This document shows positions 44,083 to 53,241 of a DNA stretch of 64,000 bases, piece after piece (within the stretch, counting starts at the first letter, position 1; every line of letters begins with the position of its first letter). Under the pieces are notes generated by a model. That model was given only the letters and a program-made list of their open reading frames with translations. It had not been told where the DNA came from and did no database searches. Source of the stretch: Epsilonproteobacteria bacterium UBA4036 (GTDB taxonomy: Bacteria; Campylobacterota; Campylobacteria; Campylobacterales; Arcobacteraceae); assembly GCA_002382325.1 (NCBI GenBank), contig DGAG01000016.1, positions 1 through 64,000 of the forward strand. Direction: 5' to 3'. Made by a program: the position numbers and the translations under genes.

Positions 44083-44628
44083 ATGAGAAAAGTTGATGTA
44101 AACAATGTGGCATTTTGTTTGGTTGATGTTCAAGAGAGATTGTTCCCTTTTATGCAAAACAAAGCAACCTTAGAAAAAAATTTAGAGATTTTAGTCAAAG
44201 GGTTACAACTGCACGATGTGCCAATGGTGATTAACGAACAGTATAAAAAAGGTATCGGAGAAACGATTGAGCCATTAAGAGAGTTGGTTGAAGAGTCTCC
44301 TCACTTTGAAAAAACAACGTTTTCGTGTTGTGGAAATGAAGATGGATTAGCTGCCATTAAAGCATTGGGTAAAAAGCAAATCATCGTAGCAGGAATTGAG
44401 ACACATGTGTGTGTACTTCAAACGTGTTTAGACCTGCTTGAAGAGGGATTTCAAGTGATACTTGTAACGGATTGTTGTTCAAGTCGAAAACAAAGCGATA
44501 AAGATGTGGCAATCACTCGACTCGTACAAGCAGGCGCAATTCCTGCAACGTATGAAATGATACTGTTTGAGTTAACGGTTAATGCCAAACACTCAAAATT
44601 TAAAGAAATTTCTGCTTTAGTGAAATAA
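44083..44628 (+). CDS. Isochorismatase-family cysteine hydrolase
   Basis: A 181-residue member of the isochorismatase/nicotinamidase superfamily. The catalytic Asp is in FCLVDVQERL, the Lys in FEKTTFSC and the nucleophile Cys in GIETHVCVLQT. It resembles YcaC-type hydrolases of unclear substrate rather than PncA, whose metal-binding motif I do not see. AAGGAGAAAAA precedes the ATG. A terminator follows the gene. Confidence 0.85.
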   Translation: MRKVDVNNVAFCLVDVQERLFPFMQNKATLEKNLEILVKGLQLHDVPMVINEQYKKGIGETIEPLRELVEESPHFEKTTFSCCGNEDGLAAIKALGKKQIIVAGIETHVCVLQTCLDLLEEGFQVILVTDCCSSRKQSDKDVAITRLVQAGAIPATYEMILFELTVNAKHSKFKEISALVK

Positions 44629-44633
44629 CTTTT

Positions 44634-44661
44634 ATACAAAAGCACCTTGGTGCTTTTGTAT
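44634..44661 (+). terminator. Terminator hairpin after the isochorismatase-like gene
   Basis: ATACAAAAGCACC (44634-44646) pairs with GGTGCTTTTGTAT (44649-44661), with TT at the tip. The stem itself includes A4/T4 blocks, so it can work in either direction. Confidence 0.7.
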
Positions 44662-44699
44662 CTCCTATGATTCTTATAATTTTTTGATATACTTTTCAT

Positions 44700-46127
44700 A
44701 TGAAAAAATTATTTTTTATCTTCATCCTTTTTTCTTTTTCTGTGTTTGTTTTTGCTCAAGAACAAAGAGTGTATAAAGTAGTTATTAGAAGTGATTGGAA
44801 GCCCTACTATTTTATCAATGAAGAAGGCAAACCCGATGGTTATGCGGTTGAATTGTTTGAACATATTGCTAAAGAAGCTAAAATCCGTTTTGAGTTTGTC
44901 ATTGCAGCCAATTTCCAAGAGATTATTCAATTGCTTAATGAAGGTAAAGTTGATATTGTTCCCAATATTAGTATTGTTTCTCATAGAGAGGCTCTTTTGT
45001 TATTTACTCAACCTACGGACAATTTTATGGTTAATATCTATAAACATGAAACGTCTAAAAATATTAATACGTTAAATGATATAGAAAACAGAAAAATTGG
45101 TTTGGTGTCCAATAATATTTGTGCAAAACTCATTGACCAAAACTATACCTATGTACAAAAAACCTATTATGTTGATTATAAAAGCCTAATAGAAGGATTG
45201 CTTAACAAAGAAGTGGATGTTTTTTGTTATCCCAAACCACTCATTGAGTTTGTCAATGGAAAACATCCAAGCAGTATAGTTCCTTTGAATAAATCTCTTC
45301 AAGAGATTAAAAGAGGAGTGGGAATTATTAAGTCAAATTTTGATTTATTGCCCCATTTAGATGAAGCCATTACCAATTTAAAGCTGACAGGAAAACTTGA
45401 TGCGTTACAAGAAAAATGGTTTAAAGAGAAAAAATACATTGAACTCTCTTTGAGTGAAACCATTTTTTTGGTGGTGAGTTTTTTTGGGATTTTGTTGACA
45501 AGTGCCATTATGGCAATCTATTTTATTCATAAAAAGAAGTGGCTTTTGACCAATGCCATGTTGGAAAAAGAGGTTGAGAAACAGACCCTTCGGTATAAAG
45601 AACAAAATAAAAAACTGGAACAACTTCAAGAAAAACTTAAACAGCAACTTAACAAAGATACCTTAACCAATGTTTACAATCGCACTTTTTATAATCAAAA
45701 AATCCAAGAGATGCTCTCTTTGTACCAACGACATAATATGGTTTTCTCTTTTTTAATTTTTGATATTGACGATTTTAAATACATCAACGACAATTATGGA
45801 CACAGTGTGGGTGATCACGTTTTGGTTGAGTTGTGCACCTTGGTGCAAAAGCAAATACGTCTTACTGACTATTTATTTCGAGTAGGAGGTGAAGAGTTTA
45901 TTGTTCTTTTTTCCAATACTTCTCAAAAAGAGATTAGGGATGCCGTAGAAAAATTGCGATTAACCATAGAAAAAGAGTTAAATGTTTTAGAAAACAGAAT
46001 AATTACCGTAAGCATGGGATTAACCCAAGTTCAAGCTCAAGATACTCAAGAGAGTATTTTTAACCGAGCCGATGAACTTTTATACGAAGCGAAAAAAAAG
46101 GGAAAGAATCAAGTAATTGTCTCTTAA
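44700..46127 (+). CDS. Diguanylate cyclase with periplasmic solute-binding sensor domain
   Basis: A 475-residue sensor. A signal/anchor segment (FFIFILFSFSVFVFA, about 4-18) is followed by a periplasmic SBP_bac_3 domain (about 22-250, with DWKPYYFINEEGKPDGYAVEL), a membrane helix (about 257-280), a coiled coil (about 290-320) and a GGDEF domain (about 322-475). The active site is GGEEF (RVGGEEFIVLF) with the upstream FDIDDFKYINDNYGH, so it should make c-di-GMP. The ligand is probably an amino acid or similar small molecule, by family. It converges on ung with a 1-bp gap. Confidence 0.92.
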   Translation: MKKLFFIFILFSFSVFVFAQEQRVYKVVIRSDWKPYYFINEEGKPDGYAVELFEHIAKEAKIRFEFVIAANFQEIIQLLNEGKVDIVPNISIVSHREALLLFTQPTDNFMVNIYKHETSKNINTLNDIENRKIGLVSNNICAKLIDQNYTYVQKTYYVDYKSLIEGLLNKEVDVFCYPKPLIEFVNGKHPSSIVPLNKSLQEIKRGVGIIKSNFDLLPHLDEAITNLKLTGKLDALQEKWFKEKKYIELSLSETIFLVVSFFGILLTSAIMAIYFIHKKKWLLTNAMLEKEVEKQTLRYKEQNKKLEQLQEKLKQQLNKDTLTNVYNRTFYNQKIQEMLSLYQRHNMVFSFLIFDIDDFKYINDNYGHSVGDHVLVELCTLVQKQIRLTDYLFRVGGEEFIVLFSNTSQKEIRDAVEKLRLTIEKELNVLENRIITVSMGLTQVQAQDTQESIFNRADELLYEAKKKGKNQVIVS

Positions 46128-46128
46128 A

Positions 46129-46779
46129 TTACCAATCAATAGGCGTTTTTCCTGATTGTTTTAAAAGTTCATTGGTTTTTGAAAAATGTTTACAGCCAAA
46201 AAATCCTCGATACGAAGACAAAGGACTGGGATGGGGTGCGGTTAGGATGTGATGTTTTGTTTTATCAATAAGTTTTGTTTTGGCAATGGCAGGGCTTCCC
46301 CACAATAAAAAAACGATATTTTCACAACGGTGTGAAATGTGTTTGATGATGTTATCGGTAAAAATCTCCCAACCCAGATTGTGATGGGATTTGGGTTTGC
46401 CTTCTTCAACGGTTAAAATCGTATTTAAAAGTAAAACACCTTGTGTTGCCCACGGGGTTAAATCTCCATCCAGACACTGTGATGGGCGTTGTAAATCTTC
46501 ATAAATTTCTTTTAATATGTTTTGCATGGAGGGGGGATTTTTAACCTCTTTGGGGGTTGAAAAAGAGAAGCCTTGTGCTTGATTGACTCCATGATAGGGA
46601 TCTTGTCCTAATATAACCACGTTAAGATTTTCAAAAGGGGTTTTCGTAAAGGCATTAAATATTTTATTTTTGGGTGGAAAAACAGTGGTGGTTTCATATC
46701 GTTCATCAATCAGATTTTTAAGTTGTTTAAAATAGGGTTGCTTTTTTTCGTTATTGATAATCTCTTCCCACGTTGACAT
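46129..46779 (-). CDS. ung: Uracil-DNA glycosylase
   Basis: Removes uracil from DNA. The catalytic Asp is in ILGQDPYHGVNQAQGFSFS and the second conserved motif is HPSPLSSYRGFFG with the catalytic His. At 216 residues it is a complete family 1 enzyme. It is transcribed alone; GGAGAACCATG gives the ribosome binding site and start. Confidence 0.97.
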   Translation of the reverse strand: MSTWEEIINNEKKQPYFKQLKNLIDERYETTTVFPPKNKIFNAFTKTPFENLNVVILGQDPYHGVNQAQGFSFSTPKEVKNPPSMQNILKEIYEDLQRPSQCLDGDLTPWATQGVLLLNTILTVEEGKPKSHHNLGWEIFTDNIIKHISHRCENIVFLLWGSPAIAKTKLIDKTKHHILTAPHPSPLSSYRGFFGCKHFSKTNELLKQSGKTPIDW

Positions 46780-46877
46780 GGTTCTCCTTTGGTAAATTCT
46801 AAAGAGGTATTATGGCTAAAAAGTGTTTATAAAAAAGAATCAATCAAAGAGGATGAAAAGTTTAAAACCAAACAAAG

Positions 46878-46909
46878 CAAAGAAGGTTTAAGGGGGGGGA
46901 CCTTCTTTG
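46878..46909. terminator. Hairpin with G8 loop between prpF and ung
   Basis: CAAAGAAGGT (46878-46887) pairs with ACCTTCTTTG (46900-46909). The loop carries a run of eight G (46892-46899), unusual in this low-GC DNA. It lies between prpF and the ung start, both on the minus strand. Confidence 0.5.
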
Positions 46910-46981
46910 TCAGTGTTTTTGTAAGCTTGACCACTTCTTACATCAATAAGTAAAGTTCGTCTTGTCTGTTTTTGGTCAAAG

Positions 46982-47004
46982 AAAACTTGAGTAGCTCAAG
47001 TTTT
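46982..47004 (-). terminator. Hairpin at the end of prpF
   Basis: AAAACTTGAG (46982-46991) pairs with CTCAAGTTTT (46995-47004) around TAG, overlapping the last bases of prpF. It is the likely end of the methylcitrate operon, though only a short T-run follows on the minus strand. Confidence 0.55.
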
Positions 47005-48178
47005 AGTAGGTATCAGCTGGAACGTAAACATTCCCTTCCATAATAATTCGGGCACTTCTGCTCATAGTAGCTTTATCTACAATAAATTTTCCATTTTCTT
47101 GTTTGATAACCGCACCTACTTTTAGAGTTCCTGAGGGATGCCCAAACTCTACAGCAGATTTTTCTCCGCCACCCGCAGCTAAGTTAACTAATGTACCAGG
47201 AATACACGCAGCAACTCCAATCGCAACTGATGCTGTTCCCATCATCGCGTGGTGTAATTTTTGCATTGATAAAGCTCGTACGTGTAAATCAATTTCATTG
47301 GCTTTTACTTCTTTACCACTTGAGGTGGTAAAATCGCTTTTAGGTGCAACAAAAGCAATTTTTGGTGTATGTTGTCTGGTCTCTGCCTCTTTTAAATCAG
47401 AAATTAGGCCCATTTTTAATGCGGCATACGATCGAATGGTTTCAAATCGTGCAAGTGCTTCCACATCTGAGTTAATATCACCTTGAAGCTCAGTTCCTTT
47501 GTAGCCAATATCACTCGCATTAACAAAACATGTAGGAATTCCTGCTGTTATCATGGTAGCTTTAAATGTACCAATACCTGGTACTTCTAAATCATCTACT
47601 AAGTTTCCTGTTGGGAATAACTCTTCACTTGGATCAACGGGTTCTGCGAACTCTAAAACAATCTCTTCGGCAGGAAAAGCAACACCATCAATGTAGTAAT
47701 CACCTATTTCTTTGACCATACCATCTATCATCGTGATATAACACAAAATGGTTTTTTTGATATTGGCTTGCCAAATTCTTACACAACAAACGCCATTGTC
47801 AGGTACATTGTCAACCAATCCCTCTTTAATCGCAAAAGGACCCACCGCACTTGATAAGTTTCCACAATTTCCACTCATGTCCACAAAATCTGCATCAATA
47901 GCTACTTGACAAAAATAGTAATCAACATCATGATTAGGAACACTGCTTTTCCCCACTAAAATGGCTTTAGATGTTGATGAAGTTGCTCCTCCCATACCGT
48001 CCATTTGTTGTTTGTACACGTCTGGACTTCCAACAATTCTTTGAAGTAATTTATCTCTTTTTTTTGGATCTTCTTGTGCTTCCTTAGGTAAATCTGCAAT
48101 ATTGAAAAACGTTCCTTTAGAAGTTCCGCCTCTCATATAGGTAGCTTTAACTTTGAATTGTGGTTTGTAATGACTCAT
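47003..48178 (-). CDS. prpF: 2-methylaconitate cis-trans isomerase PrpF
   Basis: Isomerises the product of AcnD (trans-2-methylaconitate) so that aconitase can hydrate it in the methylcitrate cycle. The 391 residues have the PrpF signature YMRGGTSKGTFF at the N-terminus and DMSGNCGNLSSAVGPFAI, which carries a catalytic cysteine. The pair AcnD/PrpF replaces PrpD. It lies 109 bp after acnD, with a hairpin in the gap. Confidence 0.95.
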   Translation of the reverse strand: MSHYKPQFKVKATYMRGGTSKGTFFNIADLPKEAQEDPKKRDKLLQRIVGSPDVYKQQMDGMGGATSSTSKAILVGKSSVPNHDVDYYFCQVAIDADFVDMSGNCGNLSSAVGPFAIKEGLVDNVPDNGVCCVRIWQANIKKTILCYITMIDGMVKEIGDYYIDGVAFPAEEIVLEFAEPVDPSEELFPTGNLVDDLEVPGIGTFKATMITAGIPTCFVNASDIGYKGTELQGDINSDVEALARFETIRSYAALKMGLISDLKEAETRQHTPKIAFVAPKSDFTTSSGKEVKANEIDLHVRALSMQKLHHAMMGTASVAIGVAACIPGTLVNLAAGGGEKSAVEFGHPSGTLKVGAVIKQENGKFIVDKATMSRSARIIMEGNVYVPADTY

Positions 48179-48261
48179 ATATATTTTTCCTTAAAAAATA
48201 GTTTTGATTTAAAACTTTCTAAAAAAATCTTTTAATTTCTTTAAACAGTTTTAGAAAAATC

Positions 48262-48283
48262 CTAAAGAGCAAATGCTCTTTAG
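48262..48283 (-). terminator. Weak hairpin between acnD and prpF
   Basis: CTAAAGAGCA (48262-48271) pairs with TGCTCTTTAG (48274-48283) just past the acnD stop. On the minus strand GGATTTTTC follows, so partial termination or mRNA processing before prpF is possible. Confidence 0.5.
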
Positions 48284-48287
48284 AGAT

Positions 48288-50885
48288 TTATTTTTTTGAA
48301 GATGCAATAACATCTTTAGCGAATTTTTGTAAAATACCACCCGCTTTATAGACTTCAACTTCTGCCGAAGTATCTAATCGACAAAGAACTGGGAATTTAA
48401 CTACTTCACCGTTTGCTCGTGTCATTACCACCGTTAATTCAGTTCTTGGAGTAATTTCTCCTTCAATATCAAACACTTCACTTCCATCAATTGCGTAGGT
48501 GTGTCGTGTATCACCTTTTTTGAATTGTAATGGTAAAACGCCCATTCCAACAAGGTTTGTTCTGTGAATTCGCTCAATTGATTCAGCAATAACCACTTCA
48601 ACACCTGCAAGTCTTACACCTTTTGCAGCCCAGTCTCTTGAAGATCCTTGCCCGTAGTTTGTCCCTGCAACAATAATTAAAGGTTGTTTTCTGTTTGTAT
48701 AGGTTTCAATGGCTTCCCACATTCTTGACTCAACACCTTCTGGCATAATTTTTGTCAATGAACCTTGTTTTACTTTTCCATTTTCATCTTTAACCATTTC
48801 ATTGTAGAGTTTTGGATTGGCTAATGTTGCTCTTGAAGCAGTATTGTGATCCCCTCTGTGTGTGGCATATGAGTTTAAATCTTCAACCGGTAATCCCATT
48901 TTTAAACAATATTCACCCGACGCACTTGTTGGTAAAATTGCATTTGATGGTGAAAGGTGGTCTGTGGTAATATCATTGGGGAATACACCTAATGGTCGCA
49001 TATTTTTCAACGCTGGCATTTGCATATATTCATCTTCCCAATAAGGAGGTTTGTTGATATAGGTTGATTGTGTATTCCAGTGATAGAATGGCTCAACTTT
49101 AATACCCGCTAAACCATTTCGTGCAAACATTGGGTCATAAATTGCAGCAAACATTTCAGGTTTAACCGCATTTTTTACAACTGCATCGATTTGGGCATCA
49201 GTTGGCCATAAATCTTTTAACTTAATATCATTTCCATTTTTATCTTTTCCTAAAACATCTGTTTCAATGTTAAATCGGATACTTCCAGCAAGCGCATAAG
49301 CAATTACAAGTGGAGGTGAAGCTAAAAATGCCTCTTTAATAAATGGGTGAATTCTTCCATCAAAGTTTCTGTTCCCTGATAATACAGCCGTTGTATAAAT
49401 ACCCGCATCAGCAGCAGCTTGTTGAATTTTTGGGTCAAGTGCTCCTGACATACCATTACACGTAGTACATGCAAATCCAACAATACCAAATCCTAATTTT
49501 TCTAACTCTGGTAACAGTCCTGATTCTTTTAAGTATAACTCAGCTACTTTTGAACCGGGTGCTAAAGAAGATTTAACCCATGGTTTTCTCGTTAAGCCAA
49601 GCTCATTTGCTTTTTTAGCCAATAAGGCTGCTGCAACCACGTTTCTAGGATTTGATGTATTGGTACATGAAGTAATCGCTGCAATTAAAACAGCACCATC
49701 AGGCATAACATCATCAGAAATTGTAATTTTTTTAGTAATTCCTTCTGAATCTAATGTTGAAACAGGAAGTAATTTATGTGGTTGAGAAGGACCTGCTAAA
49801 GTTCTTGTCACTGTCGATAAATCAAATTCAATGGTTCTTGCATAGGTTGCTTGTGTTAATGAATCCGCCCATAAACCATTGGCTTTTGCATAGGTTTCTA
49901 CTAATTTAACTTGTTTTTCTTCTCGACCCGTAATTCTTAAATAATCAATGGTTCTGTCATCAATAGCAAACATAGCAGCACTTGCCCCATACTCAGGAGT
50001 CATGTTAGAAATCGTTGCTCTGTCACCTAAATCAAGATATTGGATACCTGTTCCAAAGAATTCTAAGTAAGCAGAAATAACATTATTTTCTCTTAAATAA
50101 GATGTCATAGAAAGTGCAATATCTGTTGCCGTAATACCTTCTGCTCTTGTTCCTGTGATATTAACACCAATAATTTCAGGTACTCTCATATAAGAAGGAT
50201 TTCCAAGCATTACGTTTTCTGCTTCTAATCCACCCACACCCACAGCGATAACACCCAATGCATCTACGTGAGGTGTATGTGAATCTGTACCTACAAGTGT
50301 ATCAGGAGAGGCAATACCATCGATATTGTGTACAACGGGAGACATTTTTTCTAGGTTGATTTGGTGCATAATACCATTACCTGGAGGAATAACGTCTACG
50401 TTATTGAAGGCTTCTTTTGTCCAGTTAATAAAGTGAAATCTGTCCGCATTTCTTCTGTCTTCGATGTCTCTGTTTTTTTGGAATGCATCGGGGTCAAATC
50501 CACCACATTCAACGGCTAAAGAGTGGTCAACGATTAATTGTGTGGGTACAACTGGATTAACTTTTTGTGGGTCTCCCCCTTCTTTTGCAACAGCTTCTCT
50601 TAAACCTGCTAAGTCAACAAATGCTGTTAATCCAAGAATATCATGACAAATAACTCGGCTTGGGTACCAAGGAAAATCTTTGTCTGTTCTTTTTTCAATT
50701 AATTGAATCAGTGAATCTTTTAAATCTTCACTTGGACATTTTCGGATTAAGTTTTCAGCCAATACTCTTGATGTATAGTTAAGTTTTGCAAAAGAACCGG
50801 GTTGAATCTCTTCAACTGCTTCTTTCACATCGTAATACTTTACATCTAAACCATCTAATTTTTTGAGATATTTTTCGTTTGTCAT
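48288..50885 (-). CDS. acnD: Fe/S-dependent 2-methylisocitrate dehydratase AcnD
   Basis: Dehydrates 2-methylcitrate to 2-methylaconitate in propionate breakdown. The 865 residues follow aconitase architecture. The cluster cysteines are in ITSCTNTS and FACTTCNGMSG, and the C-terminal swivel domain has GTNYGQGSSRDWAAKG. The neighbours prpB, prpC and prpF identify it as AcnD rather than a TCA aconitase. It is 138 bp downstream of prpC, a gap with two clear hairpins. Confidence 0.94.
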   Translation of the reverse strand: MTNEKYLKKLDGLDVKYYDVKEAVEEIQPGSFAKLNYTSRVLAENLIRKCPSEDLKDSLIQLIEKRTDKDFPWYPSRVICHDILGLTAFVDLAGLREAVAKEGGDPQKVNPVVPTQLIVDHSLAVECGGFDPDAFQKNRDIEDRRNADRFHFINWTKEAFNNVDVIPPGNGIMHQINLEKMSPVVHNIDGIASPDTLVGTDSHTPHVDALGVIAVGVGGLEAENVMLGNPSYMRVPEIIGVNITGTRAEGITATDIALSMTSYLRENNVISAYLEFFGTGIQYLDLGDRATISNMTPEYGASAAMFAIDDRTIDYLRITGREEKQVKLVETYAKANGLWADSLTQATYARTIEFDLSTVTRTLAGPSQPHKLLPVSTLDSEGITKKITISDDVMPDGAVLIAAITSCTNTSNPRNVVAAALLAKKANELGLTRKPWVKSSLAPGSKVAELYLKESGLLPELEKLGFGIVGFACTTCNGMSGALDPKIQQAAADAGIYTTAVLSGNRNFDGRIHPFIKEAFLASPPLVIAYALAGSIRFNIETDVLGKDKNGNDIKLKDLWPTDAQIDAVVKNAVKPEMFAAIYDPMFARNGLAGIKVEPFYHWNTQSTYINKPPYWEDEYMQMPALKNMRPLGVFPNDITTDHLSPSNAILPTSASGEYCLKMGLPVEDLNSYATHRGDHNTASRATLANPKLYNEMVKDENGKVKQGSLTKIMPEGVESRMWEAIETYTNRKQPLIIVAGTNYGQGSSRDWAAKGVRLAGVEVVIAESIERIHRTNLVGMGVLPLQFKKGDTRHTYAIDGSEVFDIEGEITPRTELTVVMTRANGEVVKFPVLCRLDTSAEVEVYKAGGILQKFAKDVIASSKK

Positions 50886-50913
50886 TTATGTATCCATTTT
50901 TGTTTTGTAATCT

Positions 50914-51008
50914 AATAGGATTATCTGCGAGAGCAGACAATCCTATTTTATTTGTTCCAGTTGTGCTGGTTCGTTGAAAATGTTGCTTCGGAAACTTCCG
51001 AAGCAACA
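50914..51008 (-). promoter_or_regulatory. Two hairpins in the prpC-acnD gap
   Basis: Stem 1 is TGTTGCTTCGGAA (50981-50993) with its complement 50996-51008. Stem 2 is AATAGGATT plus TCTGC (50914-50928) with GCAGA plus AATCCTATT (50933-50947), loop GAGA, one mismatch. Neither is followed by a long T-run on the minus strand, so they may tune mRNA stability or acnD translation rather than stop transcription. Confidence 0.5.
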
Positions 51009-51023
51009 AGCGTTTTTATAAAA

Positions 51024-52133
51024 TTATTTTCTGTCGTCTAAAGAAACGAAAGCTCTTGGCTCTGGTCCTGTATACTCAGAACTTGGTCTGATAATTCTGT
51101 TATTTGCTCTTTGTTCAAATGCGTGAGCAGCCCATCCAGCAGCTCTTGACATAATGAATAAAGGAGTATAGTAAAGTCTTTCAATTTCCATATAGTGGTA
51201 AATTAATCCACCAAAGAAGTCGATATTGTCTGGAAGACCTTTTTCAGCTTTTACTTTGTCTCTGATTGCAGTTGCAATATCAAACAGTTTTGGATCTGAA
51301 GTTTCAAGTTCTTTTAACTCTTTTGCTAATTCAAAACCAATTGGTGATCTTGGGTCTAAGTTTCTGTAAACTCTGTGACCAAATCCCATGATTTTTTCTT
51401 TTTTAGCAAACAGTTTATCTACTTCTGCTAATGCATGTTCAACATTGTCAAATTGTAATACGAATTTGATTGCAACTTCGTTTGCTCCACCATGTAAGTG
51501 ACCTTTTAAAGTTCCAATTCCTGTTGTCATACAAGAGTAAATGTCTGATAAAGTTGAAGCTGTAATTCTGTTTGCAAAAGTTGATGCGTTGAATTCATGC
51601 TCTGCATATAAAGTTAACATAGCGTTCATCGCTTTAACTTCAACAGCTAAAGGTTTAACTTCTTTTAATCTTTCTACAATAAATCCTGCAATTGTATCTT
51701 CATCTGAAGCCAATTCAATCTCTTTTCCATTTACATGCCAGTGATGCCAGTAAACTAAAAATGAAGGAAATGCCCCTAATAATCTTGTAATTTTATCCAT
51801 TTGATCAGAGAAATCTTCTGCTTCTGGCTCAATACAACCTAATGCAGAAGTTGCAGTTTTCATTACATCCATTGGGTGTGATGAAGCTGGAATTGCTTTT
51901 AATACTTCTTTAACTGAAGCTGGTAATTGTCTACCTGCAATAATTTTTCTTCTAAACATTTTAAGTTCATGTTTGTTTGGTAATTCACCCACTAATAAAA
52001 GATATGCTACTTCTTCGAAGTCTGCTTTTAAAGCTAAATCTGCGATATCATAACCTCTATAGTTAAGTCCATTTCCTAAACCACACGTACAAATTGCTGA
52101 TTGCCCTGCTGTAACACCTGCTAATCCAGACAT
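51024..52133 (-). CDS. prpC: 2-methylcitrate synthase PrpC
   Basis: Condenses propionyl-CoA with oxaloacetate. The 369 residues match short bacterial citrate-synthase-fold enzymes: HLHGGANEVA (catalytic His), MGFGHRVYRNLDPR (second His and substrate Arg) and NIDFFGGLIYH (catalytic Asp). The operon context makes it PrpC rather than the TCA enzyme. It follows prpB by 42 bp and AAGGAGAAAAT precedes its ATG. Confidence 0.94.
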   Translation of the reverse strand: MSGLAGVTAGQSAICTCGLGNGLNYRGYDIADLALKADFEEVAYLLLVGELPNKHELKMFRRKIIAGRQLPASVKEVLKAIPASSHPMDVMKTATSALGCIEPEAEDFSDQMDKITRLLGAFPSFLVYWHHWHVNGKEIELASDEDTIAGFIVERLKEVKPLAVEVKAMNAMLTLYAEHEFNASTFANRITASTLSDIYSCMTTGIGTLKGHLHGGANEVAIKFVLQFDNVEHALAEVDKLFAKKEKIMGFGHRVYRNLDPRSPIGFELAKELKELETSDPKLFDIATAIRDKVKAEKGLPDNIDFFGGLIYHYMEIERLYYTPLFIMSRAAGWAAHAFEQRANNRIIRPSSEYTGPEPRAFVSLDDRK

Positions 52134-52175
52134 ATTTTCTCCTTATTACGTTTTATTAAATTATTTTTATTTTAC

Positions 52176-53054
52176 TTATTTTGCTTTTGATTTAGCAAAC
52201 AATTCGTCCATTTTTTTCTCATAGTCGTGGTAACCTAACATATCGTAAAGTTCCATTCTTGTTTGCATGGTATCTAATGTACCCGATTGTGTACCTTTTT
52301 CTCTTAAATCTTTATAGACATTTAATGCCGCTTTATTCATTGCTCTAAATGCAGATAAAGGATAAAGAACCATAGAAATACCAACACTTCCTAACTCTTC
52401 TGTTGTAAACATTGGAGTTGCACCAAATTCAGTAATATTTGCTAATACTGGAACTTTGATAACATCAGTAAATTCTTTGTACTCTTTTAATGTATGAATT
52501 GCTTCAGCAAAAATCATATCAGCACCTGCTTCAACGTAGGCTTTAGCTCTATCAATAGCAGCTTGTTGACCCTCACTTGCATGTGCATCTGTTCTTGCCA
52601 TAATTACGAATTCCAGATCCGTTTTTGCATCAACTGCAGCTCTGATTCTATCACACATTTCTTCTGTAGATACTAACTCTTTGTTTGGTCTGTGTCCACA
52701 TCTTTTTGCAGCAACTTGATCTTCAATATGAATCCCCGCAGCTCCTGCTTTTGTCATCTCTTTTACAGTTCGTGCAATATTAAATGCATGTCCCCAACCT
52801 GTATCAGCATCAACTAATAAAGGAACGTCAGTAATAGAAGTAATTCTTCTGATATCAATACACACATCTTCTAACATAGTCATACCTAAATCAGGTAAAC
52901 CATAACTGGAATTTGCAACTCCAGCTCCTGAAAGATACAATGCTTTGTATCCAACTTTTGTAGCTTGTAATGCAGAGTATGCATTGACTGCACCTACAAT
53001 TTGTAAAGGTGTTTCAGCTTTAAGTGCGTCTCTAAATCTTTTTCCAGCGCTCAT
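52176..53054 (-). CDS. prpB: 2-methylisocitrate lyase PrpB
   Basis: Cleaves 2-methylisocitrate to pyruvate and succinate, the last step of the cycle. The 292 residues contain the lyase signature AAKRCGHRP with its catalytic cysteine, the Mg2+ site DADTGWG and IHIEDQVA. I place the start at ATG 53054, preceded by AAGGAATATT; the frame stays open upstream to 53138 but that part is promoter DNA. It is the first gene of prpB-prpC-acnD-prpF. Confidence 0.95.
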   Translation of the reverse strand: MSAGKRFRDALKAETPLQIVGAVNAYSALQATKVGYKALYLSGAGVANSSYGLPDLGMTMLEDVCIDIRRITSITDVPLLVDADTGWGHAFNIARTVKEMTKAGAAGIHIEDQVAAKRCGHRPNKELVSTEEMCDRIRAAVDAKTDLEFVIMARTDAHASEGQQAAIDRAKAYVEAGADMIFAEAIHTLKEYKEFTDVIKVPVLANITEFGATPMFTTEELGSVGISMVLYPLSAFRAMNKAALNVYKDLREKGTQSGTLDTMQTRMELYDMLGYHDYEKKMDELFAKSKAK

Positions 53055-53241
53055 AATATTCCTTATAATTAATTTTCTTAAAATCATTATACACGATAAT
53101 AAATGACAAGTGGTGCATATTTTTAATAAGTAAAACACAATTTTAAAGCATAGTGTAGTTTTATGTACATATTTTGTTCTTATGTATAATTATGGTACAA
53201 TTGCAGAATATTTTTAAACATTATGAAAAAAGAGGTGTGCG
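53055..53241. promoter_or_regulatory. Divergent promoter region of the prp operon and its regulator
   Basis: Minus-strand TATAAT (plus positions 53084-53089) is a good -10 box for prpB. On the plus strand TATAAT (53185-53190) and TACAAT (53196-53201) could serve the regulator. Between them lie a palindrome TATGTACATA (53162-53171) and a related TTATGTATAA (53180-53189), candidate binding sites for the HTH regulator. Confidence 0.45.

Noticed and set aside
53055..53138. 28-residue N-terminal extension of PrpB
   Set aside because: The extra part covers the -10 region and has no ribosome binding site, while ATG 53054 has AAGGA and fits homologues.
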